Source of the DNA: CAZWSC01 sp964636385
Lineage (GTDB): Bacteria; Eisenbacteria; RBG-16-71-46; CAIMUX01
Reading direction: 5' to 3'
Assembly (NCBI GenBank): GCA_964636385.1
Contig: CAZWSC010000003.1
Span: 1 to 49,087, forward strand
Length of the DNA stretch: 49,087 bases
Made by a program: the position numbers and the translations under genes. Shown piece by piece: positions 34,242 to 43,578 of the stretch; position 1 is the stretch's first letter; each line of letters begins with the position of its first letter. Under the pieces are notes generated by a model that worked only from the letters and a program-made list of their open reading frames with translations, searched no databases and was not told the origin of the DNA.

Positions 34242-35144
34242 TCACTGGATGCGGAACGGGCTGGGTGTGAAGCAGAGCACGAAGATCAGGAGGGCGAGGA
34301 TTCCCAGGGCGACTCTGCCCGCTCCAAGGGGTTGTGTGTCATTCATGGGAGGCAGCCTCCGCCGGAGAAGCATCAGGAACAGCAGCAGAACGAATGCCCA
34401 CCACAGGGGATTGTACAGAGCCAGACCTACAAGCCCTCCCATGACCAGGAAGAATACAATGGGCGCACGACGTCCGAGAAGGCCCCTGACGACATGTCCC
34501 CCGTCAAGCTGTCCCACCGGGATAAGGTTCAGCGCCGTGACGAACAGCCCGGCCCAGCCCGCATAGGCGGCCGGGTGCAGCATAACCTTCGATCCCTCAG
34601 GCAGATCCGTGTGGATGACGCCTCTTATTCCGGCGTAGAGAAGCGATGAACCCAGCCGGATGCCCGGGAGATCGGTGGGGATTTCGCTCACCACCTCGGA
34701 GCGTGCCAGCCCCCATGCAAGGACAATGACTGCCGGCACCATGCCGGCAAGCGGCCCGGCAATCCCGACGTCGAAGAGCACCCGCCTGTCCGTGCTGGCC
34801 CTGCGCATGAGTATGACGGCACCGAGTGTTCCGAAGGGTGAGATCAGGGGCATCGGGATGAAGAACGGGAGTGTGGAGCGCAGACCGTACCTGCGACACA
34901 TCAGATAGTGACCCATCTCGTGACTCAGAAGGATCAGCATGATCCCGCAGGAGTAGGCCCGCCCCCAGGTCACGTATGTGGACCCCGCGGTGAGGAGGAA
35001 AAGCAGGATCGCAAGGGCGATCTGCCCACCTGAGTGCCAGGGCTGGGACCGTCCGGGTGCCGGAAGTGAGTCCTGACAGGACGCATGGACCGCCGGGGCG
35101 ATGCTGCGCTCCCGGTCCCATGTCGAGTTGTCCTGAGTTGTCAT
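34242..35144 (-). CDS. site-2 protease-like membrane metalloprotease (M50)
   Basis: This 300-residue multi-spanning protein has the zinc motif HEMGH (75-79) in 'ILLSHEMGHYLMCRRYG' and the third-ligand motif 'LIPVGQLDGGHV', both typical of M50 intramembrane proteases. About six to seven membrane helices are visible. The ATG at 35144 was chosen over TTG at 35191, though neither has a strong ribosome site. It is divergent from the Mrp-type gene and followed by GT4. Substrate is unknown; no anti-sigma factor gene is adjacent. Confidence 0.82.
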   Translation of the reverse strand: MTTQDNSTWDRERSIAPAVHASCQDSLPAPGRSQPWHSGGQIALAILLFLLTAGSTYVTWGRAYSCGIMLILLSHEMGHYLMCRRYGLRSTLPFFIPMPLISPFGTLGAVILMRRASTDRRVLFDVGIAGPLAGMVPAVIVLAWGLARSEVVSEIPTDLPGIRLGSSLLYAGIRGVIHTDLPEGSKVMLHPAAYAGWAGLFVTALNLIPVGQLDGGHVVRGLLGRRAPIVFFLVMGGLVGLALYNPLWWAFVLLLFLMLLRRRLPPMNDTQPLGAGRVALGILALLIFVLCFTPSPFRIQ

Positions 35145-35425
35145 GGCGGGTGCCTGCCGTCCTTGTGGATAACTCCTGCGGATCCGGTTCAACCGGAGAG
35201 CGTTCGGCCGGATGCCATCCCGTGCGTGTCACTGTTGTGCGAGTCTGAGGAGAAACCTGGTCTGTGACAAGCGCCGATGCAGCAGAGCTCTCAGTATGGA
35301 TCCCCGCCTCGACTGGATGCGGGCAGCAGGCCTCGGGTGTATGCTTTCCGGTTCGACATTCGTGTGCACCCGGGAGCAGGGACGCTAGCTGTGGCTGCTG
35401 TCCCGCCTATAGGAAGGAAGAGTCC

Positions 35426-36547
35426 ATGACAACCTCCGACGAAGTCAGAGCCGTCCTGAAGAAGGTGACCTTTCCCAGTATCGATCGGGATATCGTTTCC
35501 CTGGGTTACGTCAGGAGTGTCCGGGAGGACAGGGGAACCTTTGTGATTGAGATCTCCCTCTCGACGAACCTGGATGGTGCGGCTGAGAAGATCGAGGAGG
35601 ACTGCCGGGCAGCCCTTGGAGCATCCGGCATCCCTTACCGTTTGCAGATGCAGAATACGGTCCACCCGTCCTCCCATGACCCTGCCAGGCACGCCTCAGG
35701 CCGCGTGAGCGGGTCCGCAACCGCCTCCGACGGTACGGGTGGACCTAAGACTGCATCTACGATCGAGCCTGTAGACCTCCTGGAGGCAATTCCCTGCAAG
35801 ATAGCTGTTGCCAGCGGAAAGGGGGGCGTGGGTAAGTCCACAGTCGCGGTCAATCTCGCCCTCGGCCTGGCAAGGCTCGGCAGGAGAACAGGCCTCCTGG
35901 ACAGCGACATCTACGGCCCGTCCGTGCCGATGATGCTGGGCCTGGAGGACCGGCAGCCGGAGATCAGGGACCACAAGATGGTCCCCCTGGAGCGCCACGG
36001 GGTTCGCTCGGTCTCGATCGGGTACCTCCTCGACCGCCAGACCCCGCTGATCTGGCGGGGGCCCATGCTGGGGCGCGCCCTGGAGCAGTTGATCGAGCAG
36101 GCTGACTGGGGCGGGGTCGACACCCTGGTCTTCGACCTCCCCCCCGGGACCGGAGACATACAGATCTCCCTCGCCCAGAAGGTGCGACTTTCCGGGGCGG
36201 TGATCGTGACTACCCCCCAGGATGTCGCCCTGATCGACGCTGGAAAGGGAGTCCGGATGTTCAACAAGGTTTCGGTGCCGATCCTGGGCCTCGTGGAGAA
36301 CATGAGCTTCTTCGCCTGCCCCCACTGCGGCGGCCGGACCGATATCTTCCGCAGCGGAGGCGGCAGGAGGGAATCGGAGCGCCTCGGGGTGCCTCTGCTT
36401 GGAGAAATCCCGCTCGATCCCCGGGTGGCCCTCGGCGGTGACGAAGGTATGCCCGTCCTGCTCCGCGACCCGGAGTCGCCTGCGGCATTGGCCTTCCTCG
36501 AAGTAGCGGAGAAGGTGGCGGCCGGCCTTGGGATCACGACCTCCTGA
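35426..36547 (+). CDS. apbC: Mrp/NBP35-type Fe-S cluster carrier ATPase
   Basis: The 373-residue protein has an N-terminal MIP18/DUF59 domain (about 1-80), a linker, and a ParA-like ATPase domain with 'ASGKGGVGKSTVAVNLALGL' (129-148). It also has 'LLDSDIYGPSVPMMLG', 'LVFDLPPGTGDI' and the Cys pair of 'FFACPHCGGRTDIF', the bridging Fe-S site of ApbC/Nbp35 dimers. It carries and transfers 4Fe-4S clusters. The ATG at 35426 has AGGAAGGAAG upstream; the 54 extra codons of the longer frame are not conserved. First of a plus-strand run. Confidence 0.92.
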   Translation: MTTSDEVRAVLKKVTFPSIDRDIVSLGYVRSVREDRGTFVIEISLSTNLDGAAEKIEEDCRAALGASGIPYRLQMQNTVHPSSHDPARHASGRVSGSATASDGTGGPKTASTIEPVDLLEAIPCKIAVASGKGGVGKSTVAVNLALGLARLGRRTGLLDSDIYGPSVPMMLGLEDRQPEIRDHKMVPLERHGVRSVSIGYLLDRQTPLIWRGPMLGRALEQLIEQADWGGVDTLVFDLPPGTGDIQISLAQKVRLSGAVIVTTPQDVALIDAGKGVRMFNKVSVPILGLVENMSFFACPHCGGRTDIFRSGGGRRESERLGVPLLGEIPLDPRVALGGDEGMPVLLRDPESPAALAFLEVAEKVAAGLGITTS

Positions 36548-36662
36548 CCGACTTCCTGTGATGCACTCTCACCGCCGGGGCGACTGCCGGATCCTAAAGG
36601 TGCCAGTCCCCCAAGACGATACAGCCTGAGGGGAGTACACGAAGCACCTGGAGGATCCTGTC

Positions 36663-37691
36663 ATGCATGGTTCGGGTGAGATATGTCGGGCGCCCGTGGA
36701 ACGCACATACACGGCCAGATTGCGATGTCCAGCCTGCAAAGAGTACTCGCCCCAGGAACTCCTCCGTGCCAGACAGATCCTGCCGCTTCCTGTTCCGGGC
36801 AGGGAGTTCCACCGCGCCTTTGGCTGGACTCAGGGAAGGCCGACCATAGACGACTCCCCTCTATACCACGGGGTGTGCGTCTGCCCGGTCTGCCGCTATC
36901 CGGGTCTTGAGTGGGACTTCCAGCCCGGCTCCGAACTGCCCCCACCCAATGTCCGAAGCCTCCACAGGCTCTTCGTGGACGAGGGCGCCGGCCGCTCCGA
37001 AGCGCTGTGCACCTTCCTCTCTGAGGAGCCTTCAGAACTGCCGCAGCCGGAGCGCACCCTGAGGCTGCTCTTCGCTTCCATAAGGGCCGAAATGCTCTGC
37101 TACCCGGAGCTCTGGAGGAAGGAGGTTCTCGGACACCTCTTCCAGCGCGTCGCCTGGATCTGTTTCGATCTGACGCACCTGGACTGGTCCTCCGGGGAGC
37201 TCACTGGTCCGCCTGCCTACAGGAAGGAAGGCCCGGCTGCGGGGACCCTGGAGGTGACGCTGCAGGCGTTGAAGCACTTCCGGGAGACTTGGCCCGAGAT
37301 CCCTCTTGAGGAAGAGCAGGCTTTCGGAGGTGCACTCCACTGGTTCGAGCAGCACTACCAGACCCATGGCGTGGAGCCGGAACCGGAAGAGCTCGCACGG
37401 GAGGAACTGCGCCTGGCGAGGCTCTACGGCATCCTGGGAAAGCTCGACACCGCCCGTGAGCTGTACGACAGGGCCCGCCAGACGGCGTTTCAGGGCCGGG
37501 ATGAGACGAACCGGGTGCGGGACGAGCTCTGGCGCGGGAAGGGCGAGGACGTGGCTGAGTGGCGCGCCCTCGGCATCAAGGCACGCCGGCTGGAACTCCT
37601 CCTGCGGGAGATCACGGAGGAGCGGGTGTCGATCTTCGGCTCGATCATGGATAACCCCTCCAGGTCGAGCGGGCGAAAGCGAGCAGCCTGA
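36663..37691 (+). CDS. DUF2225-like zinc-ribbon and TPR protein
   Basis: The first 80 residues hold two Cys pairs ('RLRCPACKEYSP' and 'CVCPVCRYPGLEWDF'), an expected zinc ribbon as in DUF2225. The remaining 260 are helical with TPR-like features ('RLARLYGILGKLDTARELYD'). The C-terminus is basic (SGRKRAA). The ATG at 36663 has GGAGG 8 bases upstream. No catalytic motif was seen; protein or nucleic acid binding is possible. It lies between apbC and trmB, with about 55-115 base gaps. Confidence 0.6.
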   Translation: MHGSGEICRAPVERTYTARLRCPACKEYSPQELLRARQILPLPVPGREFHRAFGWTQGRPTIDDSPLYHGVCVCPVCRYPGLEWDFQPGSELPPPNVRSLHRLFVDEGAGRSEALCTFLSEEPSELPQPERTLRLLFASIRAEMLCYPELWRKEVLGHLFQRVAWICFDLTHLDWSSGELTGPPAYRKEGPAAGTLEVTLQALKHFRETWPEIPLEEEQAFGGALHWFEQHYQTHGVEPEPEELAREELRLARLYGILGKLDTARELYDRARQTAFQGRDETNRVRDELWRGKGEDVAEWRALGIKARRLELLLREITEERVSIFGSIMDNPSRSSGRKRAA

Positions 37692-37729
37692 CGCTGACCC
37701 CTCCCCCATTCCCTCCGGTTCCCACTCTG

Positions 37730-37738
37730 TGCTAGTTT
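37730..37738 (+). promoter_or_regulatory. extended -10 element just before trmB
   Basis: TGCTAGTTT, with the hexamer TAGTTT at 37733-37738. Start would fall at 37745-37746, the A of the trmB ATG, so the mRNA may be leaderless. No good -35 is seen. Confidence 0.35.
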
Positions 37739-37745
37739 CCCCGCC

Positions 37746-38378
37746 ATGAGCCGAAACCGCCCATTGCCGGTCCCCATCACCGAGGTCCCCTTCGTCCTGG
37801 ACCTCAGGCATCACACACCCCCCTTCTCCTGGTCAGGGGTGTTCGGCCGCAACGGTCCGGTTGAACTCGAGATCGGATCCGGCAAGGGGATGTTCCTGCT
37901 GGAGGCCTCGCGCCTGAACCCCGGTGTGAACTTTCTTGGCGTGGAGAGGGCCGGCAAGTGGTTCCACCGATGTGTGGAGCGGGTCCTGCGTTCGGGCCGC
38001 GGGAACCTTCGCCTCACCCGACACGACGCCTTCGACCTGCTGCAGCGATGGGTCCCGGAGCACAGCCTGAGTGCGGTTCACATCTACTTCCCCGACCCAT
38101 GGCCGAAGAAGAAGCATGCCGGGCGCCGTCTCTTCCAGCCGGCCCTGTTCGGGATGATCGCACGCGCTCTGCGTCCGGGGGCGCCGCTGCTCCTGGCCTC
38201 TGATCTGCTCCCCTACTTCGCCGATGCGGAGGAACAGATCGCAGCTCTCGGCCTCTTCGACCGGGTGGACTGGCCGGCGGATGCGCCGGACAGGCTGCCC
38301 ACACACTACGCGATCAAGTGGGATCGGATGGGGCGGACCCTGAGTTACGGCAAGTTCATCAGGAAACCTCCGAGGTAG
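37746..38378 (+). CDS. trmB: tRNA (guanine-N7-)-methyltransferase
   Basis: This enzyme methylates G46 of tRNA using SAM. The 210-residue product has the SAM motif 'VELEIGSGKGMFLLEASR', 'FLGVERAGKW' and the family hallmark 'HIYFPDPWPKKKHAGRRLFQ', ending with 'THYAIKWDRMG'. There is no Shine-Dalgarno before the ATG and an extended -10 lies only 7 bases upstream. The dCMP deaminase gene starts 8 bases after the stop. Confidence 0.92.
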   Translation: MSRNRPLPVPITEVPFVLDLRHHTPPFSWSGVFGRNGPVELEIGSGKGMFLLEASRLNPGVNFLGVERAGKWFHRCVERVLRSGRGNLRLTRHDAFDLLQRWVPEHSLSAVHIYFPDPWPKKKHAGRRLFQPALFGMIARALRPGAPLLLASDLLPYFADAEEQIAALGLFDRVDWPADAPDRLPTHYAIKWDRMGRTLSYGKFIRKPPR

Positions 38379-38385
38379 GGATCGA

Positions 38386-38844
<459 letters not shown>

Positions 38845-38925
38845 AGCAGCACGGCCGGACGGCCGATTACAGGCGCAAAGGCCGGGACGCTGGTCCCGGG
38901 GCACGATCAAGGGAGGAGACGGAGC

Positions 38926-39603
38926 ATGACCAGGGACGAGCTGACCCGGCTGGAAGAGGAAGAGCGCAGGCGGCTGATTGAAGAAGCAACTCGCGCCGAG
39001 GATGACGATGATGATGATGAGGAGGAGGAGGACGATCCGGGAAAGGAACCCGAGGACTCCCGGATGACGGAGAAGTTCCTGAAGGCGCGCACCATCCTGA
39101 TCTCCGAGCCAATCACCAGCGACCTGGCCAAACGCATCTACCAGAGCCTGATCCTCCTGGAATCGGAGGATCCCGAGAAGATGATCACCGTGGTGATCAA
39201 TTCGCCCGGCGGCGAGGCGGATACCGGGTTCGGAATCTATGACATGATGCGGTTCGTACGGCCCACGGTACGAACGCTGGTCTCCGGGCTGTGCGCGTCG
39301 GCCGCCGTGATGGTGTTCCTCGCCGCCCCGAAGGAGCAGCGACTGAGCCTCCCCAACTCCCGCTTCCTGCTTCACCAGCCTTCATCGGCCAACTTCGGGC
39401 AGGCCTCGGACCTGGAGATCGCATCCAGGGAAATCCTGAAGCTCCGGGATCACTACAACCAGATCGTGGCGGCCGAGACCGGCCGGACGATCGAGCGGGT
39501 CACCGAGGACACTGACCGTGACTTCTGGATGTCCGCGAAGGAGGCAAAGGAGTACGGCCTGGTCACGCGTGTCATAGAGAACAGGAGCGAACTGGACTCC
39601 TGA
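38926..39603 (+). CDS. clpP: ClpP-like serine protease with acidic N-terminus
   Basis: The 225-residue protein has a ClpP core from about residue 45: 'RTILISEPITSDLAKRIYQS', 'VVINSPGGEADTGFGIYDMM', catalytic Ser in 'GLCASAAVMVFLAAP', His in 'SRFLLHQPSS' and Asp in 'TEDTDRDFWMSAKEA'. Residues 25-37 are nearly all Asp/Glu (DDDDDDEEEEDD), absent from ordinary ClpP. No ClpX gene is adjacent. GGGAGGAGACGGAGC precedes the ATG. It may be a second ClpP paralog. Confidence 0.88.
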   Translation: MTRDELTRLEEEERRRLIEEATRAEDDDDDDEEEEDDPGKEPEDSRMTEKFLKARTILISEPITSDLAKRIYQSLILLESEDPEKMITVVINSPGGEADTGFGIYDMMRFVRPTVRTLVSGLCASAAVMVFLAAPKEQRLSLPNSRFLLHQPSSANFGQASDLEIASREILKLRDHYNQIVAAETGRTIERVTEDTDRDFWMSAKEAKEYGLVTRVIENRSELDS

Positions 39604-39939
39604 CCCGGCGGAAACCCCGGGGGCCGGCGGGACTCGCATGTCAATCGGTTCCGGCCGGCTCCCGGGAGAGCCAACATTGAGCACATCACGTGCGGTGAAG
39701 CTCTTCCCGGTTGCCGTCCACCGGCTTTGCGGCCGCGAGATCGCAACAGGAAGAGCCTACCGGGAGCCCAACGACATCCGCTGTCGTACCCCCGGGATTT
39801 TTCCGAACTATTGTGAAAGAGCTCATGCCGTGATCCCACCGGAGCCGCGCCGAACAGGCGGAGTCGCAACACCGTACAAGTGTACGCTTCGCGGCAGGAG
39901 TCGAGCTTTTCGCTTCGGGGCGGGAGCCGCAGGCCAGGG
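39604..39939. other. 336-base stretch without a clear gene
   Basis: A 161-codon plus frame and an 85-codon minus frame cross this region, but neither shows a ribosome site or family pattern. Short GC hairpins occur, such as GGCTC/GAGCC near 39656-39671. It may hold the 3' end of the clpP transcript. Confidence 0.3.
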
Positions 39940-40191
39940 TCACGGGCGGCTTTTCACACGCTTCTTCTCGGCCTTCTCCAGCGCCTTGAGCCGCTTTTTC
40001 TCGCGCTTGGCCTGGATCTTCGGGTCTGCCACAGGTAAACCGGGTGCAGTAGGGGGCACGGACGATCCCCGGTCAGTCCGTCGCCGGTCGATCAGCCACT
40101 GTGCGCAGCGCCTCCCGAGGTAGGCCACAAACCCGGTAGCCAGCACGAGGAGAGCCCATCTGGCGACTTCCCAGGTTGAATCCAGCGTCAA
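39940..40191 (-). CDS. small membrane protein with basic coiled tail
   Basis: The TTG at 40191 follows GGGAGGAG at ideal spacing; the ATG at 40224 has none. The 83-residue product has one membrane helix ('WALLVLATGFVAYLGRRC') and ends in an Ala/Lys/Arg/Glu-rich helix ('AKREKKRLKALEKAEKKRVK'). By the positive-inside rule the tail is cytosolic. No family is recognised. Confidence 0.5.
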   Translation of the reverse strand: MTLDSTWEVARWALLVLATGFVAYLGRRCAQWLIDRRRTDRGSSVPPTAPGLPVADPKIQAKREKKRLKALEKAEKKRVKSRP

Positions 40192-40262
40192 ACATCTCCT
40201 CCCAATCGGTCCGGACTTCGACATGAAGCCAGGCCAGAGTCAAGGCAACGGCCTTCCGGCGG

Positions 40263-41480
40263 CTACCTCATCAGGGTCATTGTCCTCAACTCGCTGTGTG
40301 CGCCCGCCTCAAGGCGGAGGAAGTACACCCCCGCACCGGAAGCACGATCCGAGTCGTCGAGGCCGTTCCAGGCCACCTTGTGGACTCCCGCATTGAACAC
40401 CCCGTCCGCCAGTGTCCGTACAAGACGGCCCGTCGCATCAAAGACACGAAGTGTAACATGCTCTGGCCCGCCCAGCCTGAACTCGATCCTGGTCTCGCGG
40501 CCGAACGGGTTCGGGTAGCTGCGGACCTGCTGCACCTCCACCTTGGACGGCGGCGGTGCCGAAGCCGGATCGCAGTCATTGTAGTAGAGCTCCGGCCTCA
40601 GGTTGTACAAGATGGCCAGGGCCCGTTCGGCCTGGCCAGGAGTGAAGCTGTCGCGGCAGACAGTGCGCGAGAAGGCCATGAAGTTGGTCGGATCGGGATC
40701 ATACGGCATGCTTCCGCACTGCGGCGGAGGCGGATCGTCGCCGGTCCAGACGCAGTCGGGGGTGATGTCCGCAACGGCCATGTACGGATCCGCAGGTGTA
40801 TCGCACACACGGTCCCCCGCGGTGACGCAGTTCGAGCCGTCGGGGCACTCATGACCGAACGCCGTTTCGTAGGTGTGGAAGAGATCGAAGTAGTGCCCCA
40901 ACTCATGCGGAAAGGTCGAGGGATTGCTCGGAACGCCGGTGCAGCTGTTGTGCATCACGATACCCTGCACAGGGCTGTAGGTGAACGATGATATGCCGCA
41001 GATCTGGATGCCATTGTACAGTATGTTGGCCGTGAAGTAGACGTTGATCGCATTTGGAACAACGTCTTCGCTGCGGAGATCGTTGATGTCGCCTATGCCG
41101 TCGATATCGTAATAGTATCTGTCGCTGTCGATGTAGTTGATCTCTCCCAGGCGGCAGAACTTAATCCCCATCGGTGCGAAAGCATTGTCCGCATCGATCA
41201 TCGCCTGATCCAGCCGCGCGAGAGGTATCCCCCACATGCCGGCACTCGTACGCACCACATGGAGCGCCAGCGGAATCGTTATCATCCCGTCCCGCAATGG
41301 CGGCGCATCGAAAATGCCCGCTGCCTGCCGTCCGGCCTCGATCTCCACCTGTTCGGGCGTTGGCGACATCGGGCAGAAGGAGGAGGGTTCGTCCGCCGCC
41401 AGGCCCGAAGCCGGAAGGCCGAGAATCAGAAGGCATATGAGAGCGGTGAGATTCAGGCAGATGCCGATTCGTCCGATCAT
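40263..41480 (-). CDS. M43-type secreted metalloprotease with FlgD-like tail
   Basis: The 405-residue protein has a signal peptide, then a pappalysin/cytophagalysin-like catalytic domain with HELGHYFDLFH (192-202) and a Met-turn candidate 'PTNFMAFSR'. Many Cys residues suggest disulfides, so it is extracellular. The C-terminal 80 residues are a FlgD/type IX-like tail ('SYPNPFGRETRIEF', 'WNGLDDSDRASGAGVYFLR', ending 'TLMR'). A GGGAG site precedes the ATG. It may be degradative or a processing enzyme; substrate is unknown. Confidence 0.83.
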   Translation of the reverse strand: MIGRIGICLNLTALICLLILGLPASGLAADEPSSFCPMSPTPEQVEIEAGRQAAGIFDAPPLRDGMITIPLALHVVRTSAGMWGIPLARLDQAMIDADNAFAPMGIKFCRLGEINYIDSDRYYYDIDGIGDINDLRSEDVVPNAINVYFTANILYNGIQICGISSFTYSPVQGIVMHNSCTGVPSNPSTFPHELGHYFDLFHTYETAFGHECPDGSNCVTAGDRVCDTPADPYMAVADITPDCVWTGDDPPPPQCGSMPYDPDPTNFMAFSRTVCRDSFTPGQAERALAILYNLRPELYYNDCDPASAPPPSKVEVQQVRSYPNPFGRETRIEFRLGGPEHVTLRVFDATGRLVRTLADGVFNAGVHKVAWNGLDDSDRASGAGVYFLRLEAGAHSELRTMTLMR

Positions 41481-41560
41481 TGTGTAATACTCCCTTCCAG
41501 TGCACCCAAAGGGCCCGAGAGATCAGAACAGGAGGCAGCGACGCTCTCCCCGCTCCAGAT

Positions 41561-42094
41561 TCAGGGGGCCCTCCAGAGCAGTTCACCACCCTCACCGTGC
41601 ATGGTCAGGGATGGATTGCCTGTGTATGCACCCAGCACCACCCTGGGTCTTCCCTCCCCGTCAAAGAGGATAATGGCCGGTCCGGTCGTGGGAGTGGAGG
41701 TGATGACGGCCTGACGCAACCCTTCCACGTCATACATGACCAGGTTCGGCCCCCCTTGATAGCCGTTCAGTTCGACCTGCCTGGCTCCGTCAGCGTCATA
41801 CATGGAGAGCCCCGAGCCGTCTCCGGTCGCGCCAAAAACCGCCCGGGTGGTCCCCTTCTCGTCAAGCAGCACCAGAGAGGGCACGCCATTGGCTACGCTC
41901 TGTACTGAGCGTGCCCTTCCGGCTTCATCGACGATGGTGAGTCTGCGCGTGCGCACCTCGTCGGACACCGCCGTCGGCGCCGCCTGTCCCATTACGGCCA
42001 CTCCGGCCAACACGGGTAGAATCACAATGGCCGCAAGCTTCATCAGGCGATTCTGCCTCTCCAGCTTCGCGACGCGTGCCTCAAGTGTCGTCAT
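41561..42094 (-). CDS. membrane-anchored protein with six 22-residue strand repeats
   Basis: The 177-residue protein starts with a coiled coil ('TLEARVAKLERQNRLMK') and one membrane helix. From about residue 48 it is five 22-23-residue repeats of the pattern P-x-L-x-(L/M)-(Y/V/L)-D-x-x-G-x-x-R, such as 'PSLVLLDEKGTTRAVFG', 'SGLSMYDADGARQVELN' and 'PAIILFDGEGRPRVVLG', with a sixth shortened at the end. A beta-solenoid or stacked-hairpin fibre is likely. GGAGGAGCCGG precedes the ATG. Function and named family not recognised. Confidence 0.65.
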   Translation of the reverse strand: MTTLEARVAKLERQNRLMKLAAIVILPVLAGVAVMGQAAPTAVSDEVRTRRLTIVDEAGRARSVQSVANGVPSLVLLDEKGTTRAVFGATGDGSGLSMYDADGARQVELNGYQGGPNLVMYDVEGLRQAVITSTPTTGPAIILFDGEGRPRVVLGAYTGNPSLTMHGEGGELLWRAP

Positions 42095-42173
42095 CCGGCT
42101 CCTCCATGATCAGACAGCGGGATCGACGACCGGTGCCTTCGCCTGACGCCCGCGGCCCCTTCCTGCGGCGGTC

Positions 42174-43400
42174 CTATCGGACCATCACAACCCTTCGTGT
42201 GATGAACCCGGCCGGGCCGCCGATCCGGACGAAGTAGACACCGGGAACGAGAGCAGAGCCTGAGGCATCCCGACCGTCCCACTCGATGGCACCCCTGCCA
42301 ATGACGCTCCAGGAGTTCATCTCACGGCCGATGACATCATGCATCGTGATCTGTGACGACCCCTGACCCGGGTCCACCCAGTAGTTCATTGTCGCGAGGG
42401 ATGTAAACGGGTTTGGATGGACCGAAAGCGAAAATGCCGGATGACCGGCGGTTATATCGACAATCGAGGCAGGATCGCCGATCTGATAGAAGTCCCCGTC
42501 AACCGTAAACCCGGTGATTCCGTCACTGCCGATAAGGACGTGACCGTTGACGACCCTCCCGCTGCCTGCGGGTATCGTGCCGCCCGCGCCCTGCTGTGTC
42601 TGGTAGATGAATGATCCCGCAGCGACCAGGCGGTCAATCGCATCCTGGTGCGGGTGACCATAACCGTTGTTGCCGACCGAGATCACTGACGCTGCAGGAG
42701 ACAAGGCGGCGAGGAATACAGCGTTCGAGCTGAAGGTACTCCCATGGTGGTTCACCCGGTAGAGATCCACATCCACCTCCATCGCCTCAATCTCGGCTGC
42801 GATGGACGTCTCGACATCGGTGTATGAGCTTGTGTCCGACCCGGAAAGATCCCCGCCCACGAAGAAGTCGAACGAGCCGTAACTGACAATGAGCGCAACA
42901 GAGAAGTCATTCTCATTGTGTGGAGGCTGTCGGAACGGCTCGTCAAGAACCCCGTTCCCGTTGAGCGCGATGCACCGGACGGTTACGCCGTTACCCATGT
43001 CGATGACCTGGCCGTCATGGATGATCTGGCGGAGCGGCGCTACGGTTGCGGCATAGCTTGCGTATGTCTGCGTCGTGTAGTCCCATCCCCGGTCGTAACA
43101 GGCCACCGAGACTCCGGTCCCGACGTAAACCTCGTCCAGGCCGCCGATGTGATCTGCATGATAATGGCTTGCAACCATGTACGTGAGCTCGGTTATGCCC
43201 AGCGAGGCAAGGTGGGGGTTCACGACGGAGTTCCCCCTCCCGTTGTTACCCGCGTCCACCAGCATCGTCTGCCCGCTGGAGGAGATGATCAGGGTCGCAT
43301 CCCCCTGGCCGACATCCAGGCAGTGGATCTCGATTTCCCCCGCCGCCGGAATCGCCAGGACGAGCCACAGAAGAGCAGCAAGTGCACCCAGTCTTCGCAT
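42174..43400 (-). CDS. secreted metallo-beta-lactamase-fold protein (ComEC-like) with FlgD-like tail
   Basis: The inner ATG at 43400 has GGAGG 4 bases upstream and begins a signal peptide ('GALAALLWLVLAIPAAG'). The 408-residue product has 'IHCLDVGQGDATLIISSSGQ', the metal motif 'SHYHADHIGG', 'FFVGGDLSG' and 'YRVNHHGSTFSSN', typical of the ComEC C-terminal hydrolase. It is a free secreted form rather than a membrane channel. The C-terminus is FlgD-like ('SVHPNPFTSLATMNY', 'WDGRDASGSALVPGVYFVR', ending 'VVMVR'). A nuclease or phosphodiesterase role is possible. Confidence 0.8.
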   Translation of the reverse strand: MRRLGALAALLWLVLAIPAAGEIEIHCLDVGQGDATLIISSSGQTMLVDAGNNGRGNSVVNPHLASLGITELTYMVASHYHADHIGGLDEVYVGTGVSVACYDRGWDYTTQTYASYAATVAPLRQIIHDGQVIDMGNGVTVRCIALNGNGVLDEPFRQPPHNENDFSVALIVSYGSFDFFVGGDLSGSDTSSYTDVETSIAAEIEAMEVDVDLYRVNHHGSTFSSNAVFLAALSPAASVISVGNNGYGHPHQDAIDRLVAAGSFIYQTQQGAGGTIPAGSGRVVNGHVLIGSDGITGFTVDGDFYQIGDPASIVDITAGHPAFSLSVHPNPFTSLATMNYWVDPGQGSSQITMHDVIGREMNSWSVIGRGAIEWDGRDASGSALVPGVYFVRIGGPAGFITRRVVMVR

Positions 43401-43442
43401 ATGGCCTCCGTAAGAGCGCAAAGCATCCGAATACTCACACAA

Positions 43443-43470
43443 GGATAACCCATTACGGAGGCGATGGCAA
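43443..43470 (-). promoter_or_regulatory. candidate promoter of the metallo-beta-lactamase-fold gene
   Basis: TTGCCA (43470-43465), a 16-base spacer and TTATCC (43448-43443) on the minus strand. Within and below it is a 9-bp inverted repeat CCTCCGTAA (43405-43413) / TTACGGAGG (43453-43461), whose lower arm carries the Shine-Dalgarno. Confidence 0.4.
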
Positions 43471-43578
43471 CGGGGCCGGCATGGCATGTAGTATCTGCGG
43501 GGCATCGCGATACCTGACGGCCATTACGCGGACTCAAGTCCGCCTCATGAAGGACCTCGGGCTCATGGAGAGATACGC

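Noticed and set aside
39638..40123. 161-codon plus frame after clpP
   Set aside because: No ribosome site or domain; it overlaps the better supported small membrane gene on the other strand.
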